A stretch of DNA of 64,000 bases from Sulfuricella denitrificans (GTDB lineage: Bacteria > Pseudomonadota > Gammaproteobacteria > Burkholderiales > Sulfuricellaceae), in contig NSJJ01000013.1 of the NCBI GenBank assembly GCA_002632355.1, forward strand, positions 31,438 to 95,437, written 5' to 3'. Numbering within the stretch: position 1 is the first letter of the stretch; the number at the start of each line of letters is the position of its first letter. The notes beneath the pieces were generated by a model, which was not told where the DNA came from, did no database searches, and was given only the letters and a program-made list of their open reading frames with translations. Shown piece after piece: positions 46,091-55,433 of the stretch. The translations under genes and the position numbers were made by a program.

Positions 46091-47196
46091 ATACCGATGA
46101 ATCCAGTACTGTTGAATCCAGCCATCCTGGCCGCTGGTGGCATACGCTGGATGAGAAGACCATCCAGTGCGACCTGTGCCCGCGCGACTGCAAACTGCAC
46201 GAGGGGCAGCGCGGCCTGTGCTTCGTGCGCCAGAATATCGGCGGCAAGATGATCCTCACGACTTATGGCCGTTCCTCGGGTTTCTGCATCGACCCGATCG
46301 AGAAGAAACCGCTCAACCACTTCTACCCCGGCAGCAGCGTGTTCTCGTTCGGCACCGCTGGTTGCAACCTGGCCTGCAAATTCTGCCAGAACTGGGACAT
46401 CAGCAAGGCTCGCGACATGGACCGCCTGATGGACCGGGCCTCGCCGGAGGAAATCGCCCGCACCGCCGAACATCACGGCTGCAAGAGTGTGGCCTTCACC
46501 TACAACGACCCGGTGATTTTCGCCGAATACGCCATGGACGCCGCGGATGCCTGCCATGCGCACGGCATTCAGACCGTGGCCGTTACGGCAGGCTACATCC
46601 ACCAGGCGGCAGGGCGAGAGTTTTTCGCCAAAATGGATGCCGCCAACGTGGACCTGAAAGGCTTCACCGACGACTTCTACCATAGCCTGTGCGCCGGCCA
46701 CCTCCAGCCGGTGCTGGACACGCTCGCCTACATTCACCACGAAACAAAATGCTGGCTGGAAATCACCACCCTGATCATCCCCGGCCAGAACGATTCGGAG
46801 CAGGAAATCACCGCGCTCTCCCAATGGATCGCGAAGGAACTGGGGCCGGACGTGCCGCTGCATTTCTCGGCCTTCCACCCCGATTACCGGATGATGGACA
46901 TTCCCGCCACGCCATGGACCACGCTCAGCAAGGCGCGCCACATCGCCATGGAACAGGGCCTGCATTATGTCTATACCGGCAACGTGCACGACCCGGCGGG
47001 CGACACCACCTACTGCCCGAAATGCCAGTCGGCACTGATTGCGCGCGACTGGTACCAGATCAATGCCTACCATCTCACCGACAACGGCCATTGCCCGCAT
47101 TGCAAAACGGCTATTGCCGGGCATTTCGAACCCTTTTCCCTAGCCAGCCAGTTCGGGCGAAAACAGATTCCGGTAGCGGTCCACCGTCACGCATAG
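46087..47196 (+). CDS. AmmeMemoRadiSam system radical SAM enzyme
   Basis: A 369-residue radical SAM protein. The 4Fe-4S cluster motif C-x3-C-x2-C is at C93, C97, C100 (CNLACKFC), followed by QNWDISKARD. An N-terminal Cys cluster (C28, C31, C35, C45) and a C-terminal pair of C-x2-C (CPKC, CPHC) suggest extra metal sites. Relatives of pyruvate-formate-lyase activase share this layout. The substrate is unknown; a protein or tRNA target has been a speculation for the trio. Confidence 0.93.
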   Translation: MNTDESSTVESSHPGRWWHTLDEKTIQCDLCPRDCKLHEGQRGLCFVRQNIGGKMILTTYGRSSGFCIDPIEKKPLNHFYPGSSVFSFGTAGCNLACKFCQNWDISKARDMDRLMDRASPEEIARTAEHHGCKSVAFTYNDPVIFAEYAMDAADACHAHGIQTVAVTAGYIHQAAGREFFAKMDAANVDLKGFTDDFYHSLCAGHLQPVLDTLAYIHHETKCWLEITTLIIPGQNDSEQEITALSQWIAKELGPDVPLHFSAFHPDYRMMDIPATPWTTLSKARHIAMEQGLHYVYTGNVHDPAGDTTYCPKCQSALIARDWYQINAYHLTDNGHCPHCKTAIAGHFEPFSLASQFGRKQIPVAVHRHA

Positions 47197-47227
47197 AAAA
47201 CCCTGTTTTGGGTTAAACTGCGGCCTC

Positions 47228-48271
47228 ATGGCCACGCACCCCTACAAAATCCTGATCGTCGCCCCCTCCTGGGTGGGCGACATGGTCATGGCCCAGCCGC
47301 TGTTCATGCGCCTGCACCAGCTTCACCCCGGTCTGCAACTGGACGTGCTGGCGCCCGCCTGGACCCTGCCCTTGCTGGCGCGCATGAAGGAAGTGCACGA
47401 AGCCATTGCCAACCCGTTCGGGCATGGCGAATTCAGGCTGGCAGCCCGTTATCAACTGGGCAAAACCTTGCGCAAAAGCCAGTACGACCAGGCCATCGTA
47501 TTGCCGAACTCCTGGAAATCCGCCCTGGTACCGTTTTTCGCCGGGATTTCCATGCGCACCGGCTACCTCGGGGAAATGCGCCTGGGGCTGCTCAACGATG
47601 CGCGCAAACTGGACAAGGAAGGACTGCCGCTGATGGTGGAACGCTTCGTGGCGCTTGCCGAGAGCCCCGAACGCCCCCTGCCAGACGCCATCCCGCAGCC
47701 CGAATTGAACACAGACGAGCAGCAGCGCCTCGCCACTCTGGCCAGGCTCGGCCTGAACCCTGAGCCCCGCATTGCCGCCTTGTGCGTGGGCGCCGAATAC
47801 GGCCCGGCGAAACGCTGGCCGGCAGCGCATTTCGCCGCACTGGGAAAATTGCTGCACCGGCAGGGTTACCAGGTGTGGCTGGTGGGTTCCGCCAAGGATG
47901 CCGAAGCTGGCGCCGAAGCGGCATCCTTGAGTGAGGGTGCATGCCTCGACCTGTGCGGCAAGACCAGCCTCAACGAAGCCGTGGATCTGCTCGCCTCGGC
48001 CCGCGTGATCGTCAGCAACGATTCCGGCCTGATGCATGTCGCCGCCGCCCTGGGCAAGCCGCTGGTCGCGCTCTACGGCTCCAGCAGCCCCGGCTTTACG
48101 CCACCGCTGTCACGCAAGGCGCATATTCTCAGCCTGAATCTGGATTGCAGCCCCTGCTTCAAGCGCGAATGTCCGCTCGGCCATCTCGACTGTCTGATGA
48201 AACTGACGCCGCAACAGGTATGGGAACAAACCGGCATCGCCGTCAACGAGGAAAATCATGGCACTGTCTAA
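47228..48271 (+). CDS. waaF: ADP-heptose:LPS heptosyltransferase II
   Basis: A 347-residue GT9 glycosyltransferase that adds the second heptose to the LPS inner core at the cytoplasmic face. It has ILIVAPSWVGDMVMAQPLF at the start, CVGAEYGPAKRWPAAHFA, DLCGKTSLNEAVDLLASA and SNDSGLMHVAAALGKPLVALYGSSSP. Length is normal. It follows the radical SAM gene after 31 bases and overlaps the next gene by 14. Confidence 0.93.
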   Translation: MATHPYKILIVAPSWVGDMVMAQPLFMRLHQLHPGLQLDVLAPAWTLPLLARMKEVHEAIANPFGHGEFRLAARYQLGKTLRKSQYDQAIVLPNSWKSALVPFFAGISMRTGYLGEMRLGLLNDARKLDKEGLPLMVERFVALAESPERPLPDAIPQPELNTDEQQRLATLARLGLNPEPRIAALCVGAEYGPAKRWPAAHFAALGKLLHRQGYQVWLVGSAKDAEAGAEAASLSEGACLDLCGKTSLNEAVDLLASARVIVSNDSGLMHVAAALGKPLVALYGSSSPGFTPPLSRKAHILSLNLDCSPCFKRECPLGHLDCLMKLTPQQVWEQTGIAVNEENHGTV

Positions 48272-49280
48272 AGAACTCGACGCAGGCAAGATCGAAATCG
48301 CCGCCTGGGTGATCGCCGCCGCACTGCTTGTTTTTATCGTTTATTCTCATCTATTGCCGGCACTGCTGGCAGGCCTGCTGATGTATGAGCTGGTCCACCT
48401 GCTGGCTGCACGCATCAACCTGCGCCGCTTTGGCGGGCGGCCCGCCAAAATCGCTGCCGTTGCCCTCCTGGCCGGCCTGATGGCCACCCTGATCACCTTT
48501 GCCACGATCGGCCTGATGGCTTTCTTCCACAGCGATACCGGCAAGCTCCCCATACTGCTGCAGAAAATGGCAGTGATTATCGAAGGCTCCCGCTCATTGC
48601 TTCCGGAATGGCTGGTAGAAAAACTGCCCACCAGCGCCGAGGGGATTCAGGCTGCCGCTGTGGAACTCCTGCGCACCCACGCCAGCGAAGTGCAAACGGC
48701 CGGCAAGGAAATGGGCCGCACCCTGATTCACGTACTGATCGGCCTGATCATCGGCGCCATGATCTCTTTGCGCGAAGTAACGTCAGAACACCGCTACCAC
48801 CCTCTTTCAGGCGAACTGGCAGAGCGGGTCAGGCTGCTTGGCGATGCCTTCCGCCGCATTGTCTTTGCACAGGTCAGGATTGCAGCACTGAACGCCATTT
48901 TCACCGCGGTTTATCTGATGGTGATACTCCCCCTGTTCGGCGTCCATCTGCCCCTTACCAAAACGCTGATCATCATCACTTTCCTGGCTGGCCTGCTGCC
49001 CGTGATCGGAAACCTGATTTCCAACTCTGTCATCGTCATCGTCAGCCTGGGGCAATCGCTACATGTCGCCATCGCCTCACTGCTGTTCCTGATTGTGATC
49101 CACAAACTGGAATACTTCCTCAATGCCCGCATTATCGGCACCCAGATCCGTTCCCACGCATGGGAGTTGCTGCTCGCAATGCTGCTCATGGAAGCAGCTT
49201 TCGGCATCATGGGCGTGGTATCAGCGCCAATTTACTACGCCTACCTGAAAAGCGAACTCGAGCGGAAGAACTTAATCTGA
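48258..49280 (+). CDS. AI-2E family membrane transporter
   Basis: A 340-residue inner-membrane protein with about eight hydrophobic helices in pairs separated by a long hydrophilic region (~95-150), the AI-2E/UPF0118 pattern. The conserved segment TFLAGLLPVIGNLISNSVIVIVSL and final helices VIHKLEYFLNARIIG are clear. Members have been proposed as autoinducer-2 exporters or Na+/H+ antiporters; the family name does not prove AI-2 transport. No luxS is in the window. Start overlaps the waaF end. Confidence 0.85.
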   Translation: MALSKELDAGKIEIAAWVIAAALLVFIVYSHLLPALLAGLLMYELVHLLAARINLRRFGGRPAKIAAVALLAGLMATLITFATIGLMAFFHSDTGKLPILLQKMAVIIEGSRSLLPEWLVEKLPTSAEGIQAAAVELLRTHASEVQTAGKEMGRTLIHVLIGLIIGAMISLREVTSEHRYHPLSGELAERVRLLGDAFRRIVFAQVRIAALNAIFTAVYLMVILPLFGVHLPLTKTLIIITFLAGLLPVIGNLISNSVIVIVSLGQSLHVAIASLLFLIVIHKLEYFLNARIIGTQIRSHAWELLLAMLLMEAAFGIMGVVSAPIYYAYLKSELERKNLI

Positions 49281-49402
49281 TCCCCGTGCATCCGCATTAT
49301 TTCGCCACAAACACCTTGCCAAACGATAACCCATCATGGATAATTGGCCAATTTTTCGCGGCCCAAAAACCCGCACTCGAGCAACAGGCAAGGATTTGAA
49401 TC

Positions 49403-49606
49403 ATGAAACCGGATACCCACCCAAATTACAACGAAATCAACGTGAACTGCAGCTGTGGTTTTACTTTCAAGACCCGCTCCACCATGAGCAAAGACCTGAC
49501 CGTTGAAGTCTGCTCACAGTGCCACCCTTTCTATACTGGCAAACAGAAGATTGTTGACACTGCGGGCCGCGTCGAGAAGTTCCGCCAGAAGTACGGCATG
49601 AAATAA
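49403..49606 (+). CDS. rpmE: 50S ribosomal protein L31, zinc-binding form
   Basis: A 67-residue ribosomal protein with four cysteines (C16, C18, C37, C40), the zinc-containing C+ form. Start [14 protein letters not shown] and end FRQKYGMK are typical. A strong terminator follows 20 bases after the stop. Confidence 0.97.
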   Translation: MKPDTHPNYNEINVNCSCGFTFKTRSTMSKDLTVEVCSQCHPFYTGKQKIVDTAGRVEKFRQKYGMK

Positions 49607-49626
49607 GTTCGCACCCAACTCGGAAA

Positions 49627-49656
49627 GAAAGGCAGCCCAGGCTGCCTTTCTTTTTT
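49627..49656 (+). terminator. Intrinsic terminator of rpmE
   Basis: Near-perfect stem GAAAGGCAGCC / GGCTGCCTTTC with a very small loop, followed by six T. It ends 18 bases before the start of the glycosyltransferase gene, which therefore either has its promoter in this short gap or depends on readthrough. Confidence 0.9.
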
Positions 49657-49673
49657 GTTGCGCTTACCTGCAA

Positions 49674-51308
49674 ATGCCTTTTTTTGAGCCATTCCGTCAA
49701 GCACCCCGCATTCACCTGGGCTGGGTGATCGCGCTTTGCGCGCTCTGGACCCTGCTTGGACTGGTGGGCCACGACCCATGGAAGCCTGACGAAGCCAACA
49801 GTTTCGGCCTCATCTACTCGATTCTGCAGGGCAGCGACTGGGTCATTCCCATGTTGGCTGGCGAACCCTTCATGGAAAAACCGCCGCTCTACTATCTCAC
49901 GTCAGCCGCACTTGCCAAGCTCTTTTCAGGCTGGCTGCCGCTGCACGACGGCGCCCGCCTCGCCAGCGGGCTTTATATGGGACTTGCACTCACTTTCACC
50001 GGCCTGACCGGGCGTGAGTTATGGGGCAAAGGCTATGGCCGCATTACCGCCCTGATCATGATCGCCTGTCTTGGACTGGTGGTCCGTACCCACCAGATCA
50101 TCACCGACACAGCCTTGCTTGCAGGCGTGGCAGTTGCCCTTTATGGCCTGGCGCTGGCACCACGGCGCCCAGCTATCGCCGGGATCATTATCGGCACTGG
50201 CATGGGTATCGGCTTCATGTCCAAGGGACTGTTCGAGCTGGGTATCATTGCTGTCACTGCGGCACTCCTGCCTTTCCTGTCCAGCACCTGGCGCAGCCAG
50301 AAATATGCCATATGCTTGTTTATTGCATTCATCGTGGCCCTGCCCTGGCTCACCATCTGGCCATTTCTGCTACACCAGCGCGCCCCCCTGTTATTCATGG
50401 AATGGCTATGGACCAACAATCTGGGGCGCCTGACCGGCGCCACGCCGCTCATATCCAGTTTCGAACCCGGGTATTACCTCACCATCCTGCCCTGGTTTGC
50501 CTGGCCGGCGCTTCCCCTGGCACTCTGGACCTTATGGCGCCACAACTGGAAAGAAGGCTTCATCCCCGCCATTGCCCTGCCGCTCACCGCTTTTCTGGTA
50601 ATCCTGCTCATCCTCAGTACCGCAGTCACGGCGCGCGATGTCTACGCACTGCCGCTACTCCCACCTCTCTCGGTCCTGGCTACTGCTGCCGTCAATTCCT
50701 TGCGCAGGGGCGCAGCCAATTCGCTGGACTGGTTCAGTGTCATGACCTTCACCCTTTTTGCCGTTGTGCTCTGGCTCGGATGGTACGCCACCCTGACCGG
50801 ACACCCGGTTGAAATCGCTCACTGGATCGACAAGCGCCAGCCCGGCTATATTGCACATTTCGAAGGCATGCCCCTGCTACTAGCCGTAACACTCAGTGCG
50901 GCATGGCTAACAGTCATCACACGCATGAAACGTGGCGCGCTGCGCGGGATTGTCAATTCCGCGCTGGGCATTACGCTGGCATGGGGACTGCTCGCCACGA
51001 TCTGGCTGCCATGGCTGGATGCCGACAAGAGTTACCGCGCCATGATCGTTTCCATGCAAGGCAGCCTGCCAGCCAACTACAACTGCATCAGCAGCCAACA
51101 TCTGGGAGAACCACAGCGTGCCCTGCTGCACTATTTTGCCGGGATCATCACGTTGCGAACAGAAATCGATGACAACCACTGCGAGCTGAAATTGATCCAG
51201 AACAGAGCGGATTTTCAAGAAATGGCTGAACCTGGGTGGAAATTGGTCTGGCAGGGACATCGTCAGGGCGATGCCTCAGAAATATACAGTTTGTTTCAGA
51301 AGCACTAA
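49674..51308 (+). CDS. GT39/ArnT-like membrane glycosyltransferase
   Basis: A 544-residue polytopic protein of the dolichyl-phosphate-mannose / ArnT class. The first periplasmic loop carries the DEA motif (HDPWKPDEANSFG) and the next EKPPLYYL, both diagnostic. About ten to eleven hydrophobic helices follow, with a ~90-residue soluble end. Such enzymes transfer a sugar from a polyprenyl-phosphate carrier to lipid A or proteins in the periplasm. The donor and acceptor are unknown; the conserved arn genes are not nearby. Confidence 0.87.
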   Translation: MPFFEPFRQAPRIHLGWVIALCALWTLLGLVGHDPWKPDEANSFGLIYSILQGSDWVIPMLAGEPFMEKPPLYYLTSAALAKLFSGWLPLHDGARLASGLYMGLALTFTGLTGRELWGKGYGRITALIMIACLGLVVRTHQIITDTALLAGVAVALYGLALAPRRPAIAGIIIGTGMGIGFMSKGLFELGIIAVTAALLPFLSSTWRSQKYAICLFIAFIVALPWLTIWPFLLHQRAPLLFMEWLWTNNLGRLTGATPLISSFEPGYYLTILPWFAWPALPLALWTLWRHNWKEGFIPAIALPLTAFLVILLILSTAVTARDVYALPLLPPLSVLATAAVNSLRRGAANSLDWFSVMTFTLFAVVLWLGWYATLTGHPVEIAHWIDKRQPGYIAHFEGMPLLLAVTLSAAWLTVITRMKRGALRGIVNSALGITLAWGLLATIWLPWLDADKSYRAMIVSMQGSLPANYNCISSQHLGEPQRALLHYFAGIITLRTEIDDNHCELKLIQNRADFQEMAEPGWKLVWQGHRQGDASEIYSLFQKH

Positions 51309-51334
51309 GACCCTTATAAACTTGAATTTTTATT

Positions 51335-51418
51335 TTGTTTATGTCCTAATACGTAGCATATAAGTTATATTCAATCTAAATATACCAAAAATATACCGTA
51401 CAAATTTTCCAGGAGAAT
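51335..51418 (+). promoter_or_regulatory. Promoter and ribosome site of the OmpA-like gene
   Basis: TTGTTT (51335) - 18 bases - TATAAG (51359-51364) is the best sigma70 match in a very AT-rich 113-bp gap, with a strong AGGAG ribosome site 6 bases before the ATG. The AT-rich leader with direct ATATACC repeats fits a highly expressed envelope gene. Confidence 0.4.
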
Positions 51419-51421
51419 AAT

Positions 51422-52096
51422 ATGAAACACACGCAAATCGCTAAAATAACCCTGAGCCTGGTTCTGAGCTTGGCTTTTTCTGGCGCTGCATTTGCTCACT
51501 CGGTTGAAAAAGAAGGCTACCTGATTGACACCCGTGGCAATGTCGTCAAGAACAACTACAACGAGTGCTGGAGAACCGGTTACTGGACCCCGGCAATGGC
51601 GATTGCAGAATGCGACCCTGATCTGGTGAAAAAAGAAGAAAAAGCTGCCGCGCCGGCTCCTGTAGTCCCAGCCGGTCCAGAAAAACCGGCTTTCGACAAA
51701 ATTACCCTGCAAGCCGAAACTCTGTTTGATTTCGACAAGTCTGTCGTTCGTGCGGATGGCAAGCAGAAGCTGAACGATGAAGTCGTTGCAAAAATGAAAC
51801 AGTACCCACAGGTGGAAGTGGTTCTGGTAACCGGCCACGCTGATCGCATCGGCAAGGATAGCTACAACCAGAAACTGTCCGAGCACCGTGCTGCTGCGGT
51901 CAAGAATTATCTGGTTAGCCAGGGCGTCGAAGCAAGCCGTATTGAAACGGCAGCCAAGGGCGAGTCCGAGCCAGTTGTTTCCTGCAGCGACATCAAGGGC
52001 AGGGAAAGTGGCAAGAACAAGAAACTGGTCGCCTGCCTGCAACCTAACCGCCGTGTAATGGTTGAAGTCAAAGTACAGAAGCCAACACAGAAGTAA
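51422..52096 (+). CDS. OmpA-family peptidoglycan-associated protein
   Basis: A 224-residue envelope protein. Signal peptide to ~26 (LVLSLAFSGAAFA), a short ~45-residue linker with paired Cys, an Ala/Pro stretch, then the OmpA C-terminal domain (~100-222): LFDFDKSVVRADGKQKLND, TGHADRIGKDSYNQKLSEHRAAAVKNYL and the Arg of NRRVMVEVK for peptidoglycan binding. No beta-barrel is present. It should tether to peptidoglycan in the periplasm. It stands alone between its promoter and terminator. Confidence 0.92.
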   Translation: MKHTQIAKITLSLVLSLAFSGAAFAHSVEKEGYLIDTRGNVVKNNYNECWRTGYWTPAMAIAECDPDLVKKEEKAAAPAPVVPAGPEKPAFDKITLQAETLFDFDKSVVRADGKQKLNDEVVAKMKQYPQVEVVLVTGHADRIGKDSYNQKLSEHRAAAVKNYLVSQGVEASRIETAAKGESEPVVSCSDIKGRESGKNKKLVACLQPNRRVMVEVKVQKPTQK

Positions 52097-52115
52097 TTAA
52101 GCTTGAGTTTTTTTG

Positions 52116-52143
52116 AAAAGCCCCGCTTTAGCGGGGCTTTTTT
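52116..52143 (+). terminator. Intrinsic terminator of the OmpA-like gene
   Basis: Stem AAAAGCCCCGC / GCGGGGCTTTT with loop TTTA followed by T-run. It lies ~20 bases after the stop codon and separates this gene from the mtaD-ubiG-gph operon. Confidence 0.93.
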
Positions 52144-52160
52144 CTTGCCCGGATTTCGAG

Positions 52161-53483
52161 ATGCAACAAGTCGATACCATAATTGATGCTCACTGGGTGG
52201 TCCCGGTCAGGCCCGCACATCAGATTCTGAATCACCACAGTGTCGTCATCAACGCTGGTGACATTGTCGCCATCCTGCCTACCGCTGAAGCTCATACCCA
52301 GTATTCAGCCCGCCGAGTGATCACACTGGGAGCGCACGTCCTCATTCCCGGGCTGATCAATCTGCACACCCATGCGGCGATGAATCTGATGCGCGGCCTG
52401 GCTGACGACCTGCCTCTGATGGAATGGCTGCAACAACATATCTGGCCGGCTGAAAACCGGCATGTTTCGGCGCAATTCGTGCACGACGGAACACTGCTGG
52501 CCTGTGCGGAGATGCTTCGCGGCGGCATCACCTGCTTCAACGACATGTATTTCTTTCCGGATGCCGCAGCCGAAGCCGTTCTCAAATCGGGGATGAGGGC
52601 CACCATTGGCCTGATCGCCCTGGACTTCCCCACGTCTTATGCAAGCGATGCTGATACCTATCTGCACAAAGGCCTGGCCATCCGTGACCAGTTTTCGGCG
52701 GAACCGCGACTCTCCTTCTCGCTCGCGCCTCATGCCCCCTATACCGTCAGCGACAAGACGCTGGGAAAAGTGCTGACCTACGCCGACCAGCTGGACTTGC
52801 CGATCCACATCCATCTTCACGAAACCGAAGATGAAATCCAGCAAAGCCTGAAACAGCATCAGCTCAGACCGCTACAACGCCTGCAGAACCTGGGCTTGCT
52901 TGTTCCCAATCTGATTGCCGTCCATGCCGTGCATCTGAAACCCGGCGAAATGGAAACGCTTGCCCGCGAAGGTTGCCATATCGCCCACTGCCCCACCTCC
53001 AATCTCAAACTGGCAAGCGGCATCGCCCCCATCCATGCCATGATGGAACAAGGCATCAATGTCGGCCTCGGCAGCGACGGTGCTGCCAGCAACAACCGGC
53101 TCGACATGTTTCAGGAAATGCGTCTTGCAGCCCTGCTTGCCAAGGGCACCAGCGGCAAGGCAGACCGGCTGCCCGCATTCGACGCCCTGGAGATGGCAAC
53201 GCTCAATGGCGCCCGTGCCCTGGGCCTTGACCAAAGGACAGGCTCGATCGAACCCGGAAAAGCCGCAGACATGGCAGCCATCAGGCTCGATAATCTGGAG
53301 ACCATGCCATGCTATGATGTGGTCTCGCATTTGGTATACGCGGCTGGCCGTGAACATGTCACCCATGTATGGGTCAACGGTGAAACCGTCGTAGAAAACA
53401 GCAATCTGCTCACACTTTCACAGCAGCAGTTATCTGCACAGGCCGCACTCTGGCAGGAACGAATAGGCAAGAAACATGAATAA
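52161..53483 (+). CDS. mtaD: TRZ/ATZ-type amidohydrolase, probable MTA/SAH deaminase
   Basis: A 440-residue cytosolic metal hydrolase. Metal ligands are in [12 protein letters not shown] (start of barrel), HIHLHET, the VHAVHL His and the Asp of [11 protein letters not shown]. This matches the TRZ/ATZ subgroup that includes 5-methylthioadenosine/S-adenosylhomocysteine deaminase. The neighbour ubiG produces S-adenosylhomocysteine, which fits that substrate, but guanine- or triazine-type substrates are possible. The ATG chosen (MQQVDTII) lies after the upstream terminator. It overlaps ubiG by 8 bases. Confidence 0.85.
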   Translation: MQQVDTIIDAHWVVPVRPAHQILNHHSVVINAGDIVAILPTAEAHTQYSARRVITLGAHVLIPGLINLHTHAAMNLMRGLADDLPLMEWLQQHIWPAENRHVSAQFVHDGTLLACAEMLRGGITCFNDMYFFPDAAAEAVLKSGMRATIGLIALDFPTSYASDADTYLHKGLAIRDQFSAEPRLSFSLAPHAPYTVSDKTLGKVLTYADQLDLPIHIHLHETEDEIQQSLKQHQLRPLQRLQNLGLLVPNLIAVHAVHLKPGEMETLAREGCHIAHCPTSNLKLASGIAPIHAMMEQGINVGLGSDGAASNNRLDMFQEMRLAALLAKGTSGKADRLPAFDALEMATLNGARALGLDQRTGSIEPGKAADMAAIRLDNLETMPCYDVVSHLVYAAGREHVTHVWVNGETVVENSNLLTLSQQQLSAQAALWQERIGKKHE

Positions 53484-54195
53484 CACATCCACAACCCAAA
53501 ACGCCGATCACCAGGAACTCGATAAATTCAGCCAGCTCGCTCACCGCTGGTGGGACCCCAACAGCGAATTCAAACCGCTGCATGACATCAACCCCCTACG
53601 ACTGGAATACATCGACAATCTTGCGAGCCTGGCGGGAAAGCAGGTTCTGGATGTCGGCTGCGGCGGCGGCATCCTGTCGGAAAGCATGGCGGCACGCGGC
53701 GCCAGCGTGACCGGCATCGATCTGGGCGAAAAAGCCCTCAAGGTAGCAAAACTCCACCTGCTGGAGAGCGGCCAGAAAGTGGATTATCGCCTGATTGCCG
53801 TGGAAGAACTGGCGCAGCAGTCGCCGGGAAGCTATGACGTGGTCACCTGCATGGAAATGCTGGAGCATGTTCCAGACCCATTAAGCGTCGTCAAAGCCTG
53901 CGCCCAGTTGGTCAAGCCGGGCGGCCATGTATTCTTTTCCACGCTCAACCGCAACCTGAAGTCCTACCTGTTTGCCGTCATTGGCGCCGAATACATTTTA
54001 AACATGCTGCCGCGCGGCACGCACGACTATGCCAAATTCATCAAACCATCCGAACTGGCGCGACACTGCCGTACCGCCGGGCTGGCAGTCGATCAGGTCA
54101 CCGGCATGAGTTACAACCCGCTTTCGAAAGTTTACTCGCTCGGCGACGACACCAGCGTCAACTACCTGCTCGCCTCCCGCCGCGAAGCCGAATAG
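53476..54195 (+). CDS. ubiG: Ubiquinone biosynthesis O-methyltransferase UbiG
   Basis: A 239-residue SAM methyltransferase carrying out both O-methylations of ubiquinone synthesis. Family marks: [29 protein letters not shown] at the N-terminus, SAM motif [14 protein letters not shown] and motif post-[14 protein letters not shown]. It suggests ubiquinone as the respiratory quinone. Confidence 0.96.
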   Translation: MNNTSTTQNADHQELDKFSQLAHRWWDPNSEFKPLHDINPLRLEYIDNLASLAGKQVLDVGCGGGILSESMAARGASVTGIDLGEKALKVAKLHLLESGQKVDYRLIAVEELAQQSPGSYDVVTCMEMLEHVPDPLSVVKACAQLVKPGGHVFFSTLNRNLKSYLFAVIGAEYILNMLPRGTHDYAKFIKPSELARHCRTAGLAVDQVTGMSYNPLSKVYSLGDDTSVNYLLASRREAE

Positions 54196-54208
54196 CGGGG
54201 ACAGCAGC

Positions 54209-54856
54209 ATGATCAGGGCAGTCCTGTTCGACCTCGACGGCACGCTTGCCGACACGGCGCTGGATCTGGGCTTTGCGCTCAACGAACAACGCCGCAGGCA
54301 CAACCTGCCCACGCTTCCTCACGAACATATCCGGCCATACGCCTCCCATGGCACCGTTGGTCTGCTCGACGTGGGCTTTGGCTTAAACCCCGACAACGCA
54401 CGCTTCCCCGAAATGAGACAGGAATACCTGGAGCTCTACACAGCCAACCTGTGCCGGTTCACCTGCCTGTTCGAGGGCATGACCGAAACCCTGAATACCC
54501 TCGAGCAAAGAGGAATCGCATGGGGCATCGTCACCAACAAACCTGAGCGCTTCACCAATCCGCTCATGGCAGCACTCGGACTCGAAAAACGCGCGGCCAG
54601 CATCATCAGCGGCGACACCTGTGCCCACCCCAAACCGCATCCGGAACCGCTGCTGTGCGCCAGCCGAGAAATCGCCGTGTCTCCCCAGCAATGCGCCTAT
54701 GTGGGCGATGCCGAGCGCGACATTGAAGCCGCCATTGCAGCCGGCATGCTCCCCATCATCGCAAGATATGGATACCTCGGCTCGGACGATCATCCAGAAG
54801 AATGGGGCGCACGGGGATCGATCGAGCACCCGGCTGAACTATTGCGCTTTCTGTAA
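54209..54856 (+). CDS. gph: Phosphoglycolate phosphatase (HAD family)
   Basis: A 215-residue HAD hydrolase. Motif I FDLDGTLADT, motif II TNKPERF, Lys in AHPKPHPEPL and motif IV YVGDAERDIEAA are intact, with a helical cap between. The ubiG-gph pair is conserved in proteobacteria, where this enzyme clears 2-phosphoglycolate. Related HAD substrates cannot be excluded. It follows ubiG after 13 bases. Confidence 0.9.
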   Translation: MIRAVLFDLDGTLADTALDLGFALNEQRRRHNLPTLPHEHIRPYASHGTVGLLDVGFGLNPDNARFPEMRQEYLELYTANLCRFTCLFEGMTETLNTLEQRGIAWGIVTNKPERFTNPLMAALGLEKRAASIISGDTCAHPKPHPEPLLCASREIAVSPQQCAYVGDAERDIEAAIAAGMLPIIARYGYLGSDDHPEEWGARGSIEHPAELLRFL

Positions 54857-54877
54857 TGCCCATTGTGATAAAATCAA

Positions 54878-54921
54878 GCTTCATATTGAACTTTTGTCAT
54901 TAGCGTCAGTCAATATGAAGC
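54878..54921 (+). promoter_or_regulatory. ssrA promoter inside a 12-bp inverted repeat
   Basis: TTGAAC (54886-54891) and an -10 at TCAATA/CAATAT (54910-54916) place a start at the mature tmRNA 5' end. The promoter is bracketed by a perfect inverted repeat, GCTTCATATTGA (54878-54889) and TCAATATGAAGC (54910-54921): the left arm overlaps the -35 and the right arm contains the -10. Confidence 0.45.
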
Positions 54922-54923
54922 AC

Positions 54924-55284
54924 GGGGGCGACCCGGTTTCGACGTGGGTTGCAAAGCAGCGTAGGGCATACCGAGGACCAGTTCCCTCGTAAATCTACTG
55001 GAAAAAACTAGTCGCAAACGACGAAAACTTCGCTGTAGCCGCTTAAGGCTTAGCCTCTGCAACGGTTCTCTCATGGGCCGCGTCAGGCAACTGACAGCAG
55101 AGTCATTTACATGAGATCGCGCCGGTCCGGGTTACTTGAACCGGTGCTAAAGAAAAGGTAACTCGCCCGAGTCCAGCCTGTCCGGTTGGCGTGACAAGGG
55201 TTAAAACCAAACAATCGGACTAAGTATGTAGAACTGCCTGTAGAGGGCTTGCGGACGCGGGTTCGATTCCCGCCGCCTCCACCA
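54924..55284 (+). ncRNA. ssrA: tmRNA (SsrA), one-piece
   Basis: A 361-nt tmRNA. The 5' end GGGGGCG pairs with 3' CGCCTCC to make the tRNA-like acceptor, with GGTTTCGACGTGGG near the start and GGTTCGATTCC T-loop plus encoded CCA at the end. The tag frame begins with GCA at 55014 and reads ANDENFAVAA-stop (to 55046), a variant of the common ANDENYALAA. It rescues stalled ribosomes with SmpB. Confidence 0.97.
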
Positions 55285-55294
55285 AAATCGAATG

Positions 55295-55322
55295 AAAACG
55301 GCACCCTTGCGGTGCCGTTTTT
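55295..55322 (+). terminator. Intrinsic terminator of ssrA
   Basis: Stem AAAACGGCACC / GGTGCCGTTTT with a short loop and T-run, starting 10 bases after the tmRNA CCA end. The next 111 bases up to the restriction endonuclease stop hold nothing recognised and no copy of the tmRNA 3' end. Confidence 0.93.
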
Positions 55323-55433
55323 GTTTGGTGGAAGGCAGAGGCCGCAGAATTGTGTCGAGGCGAGATTGGCACAAAATTATCGCCGTCAGGCCGCGTCGCT
55401 CCACACATTTAATTGAACCCGGCCCTATTTCCC

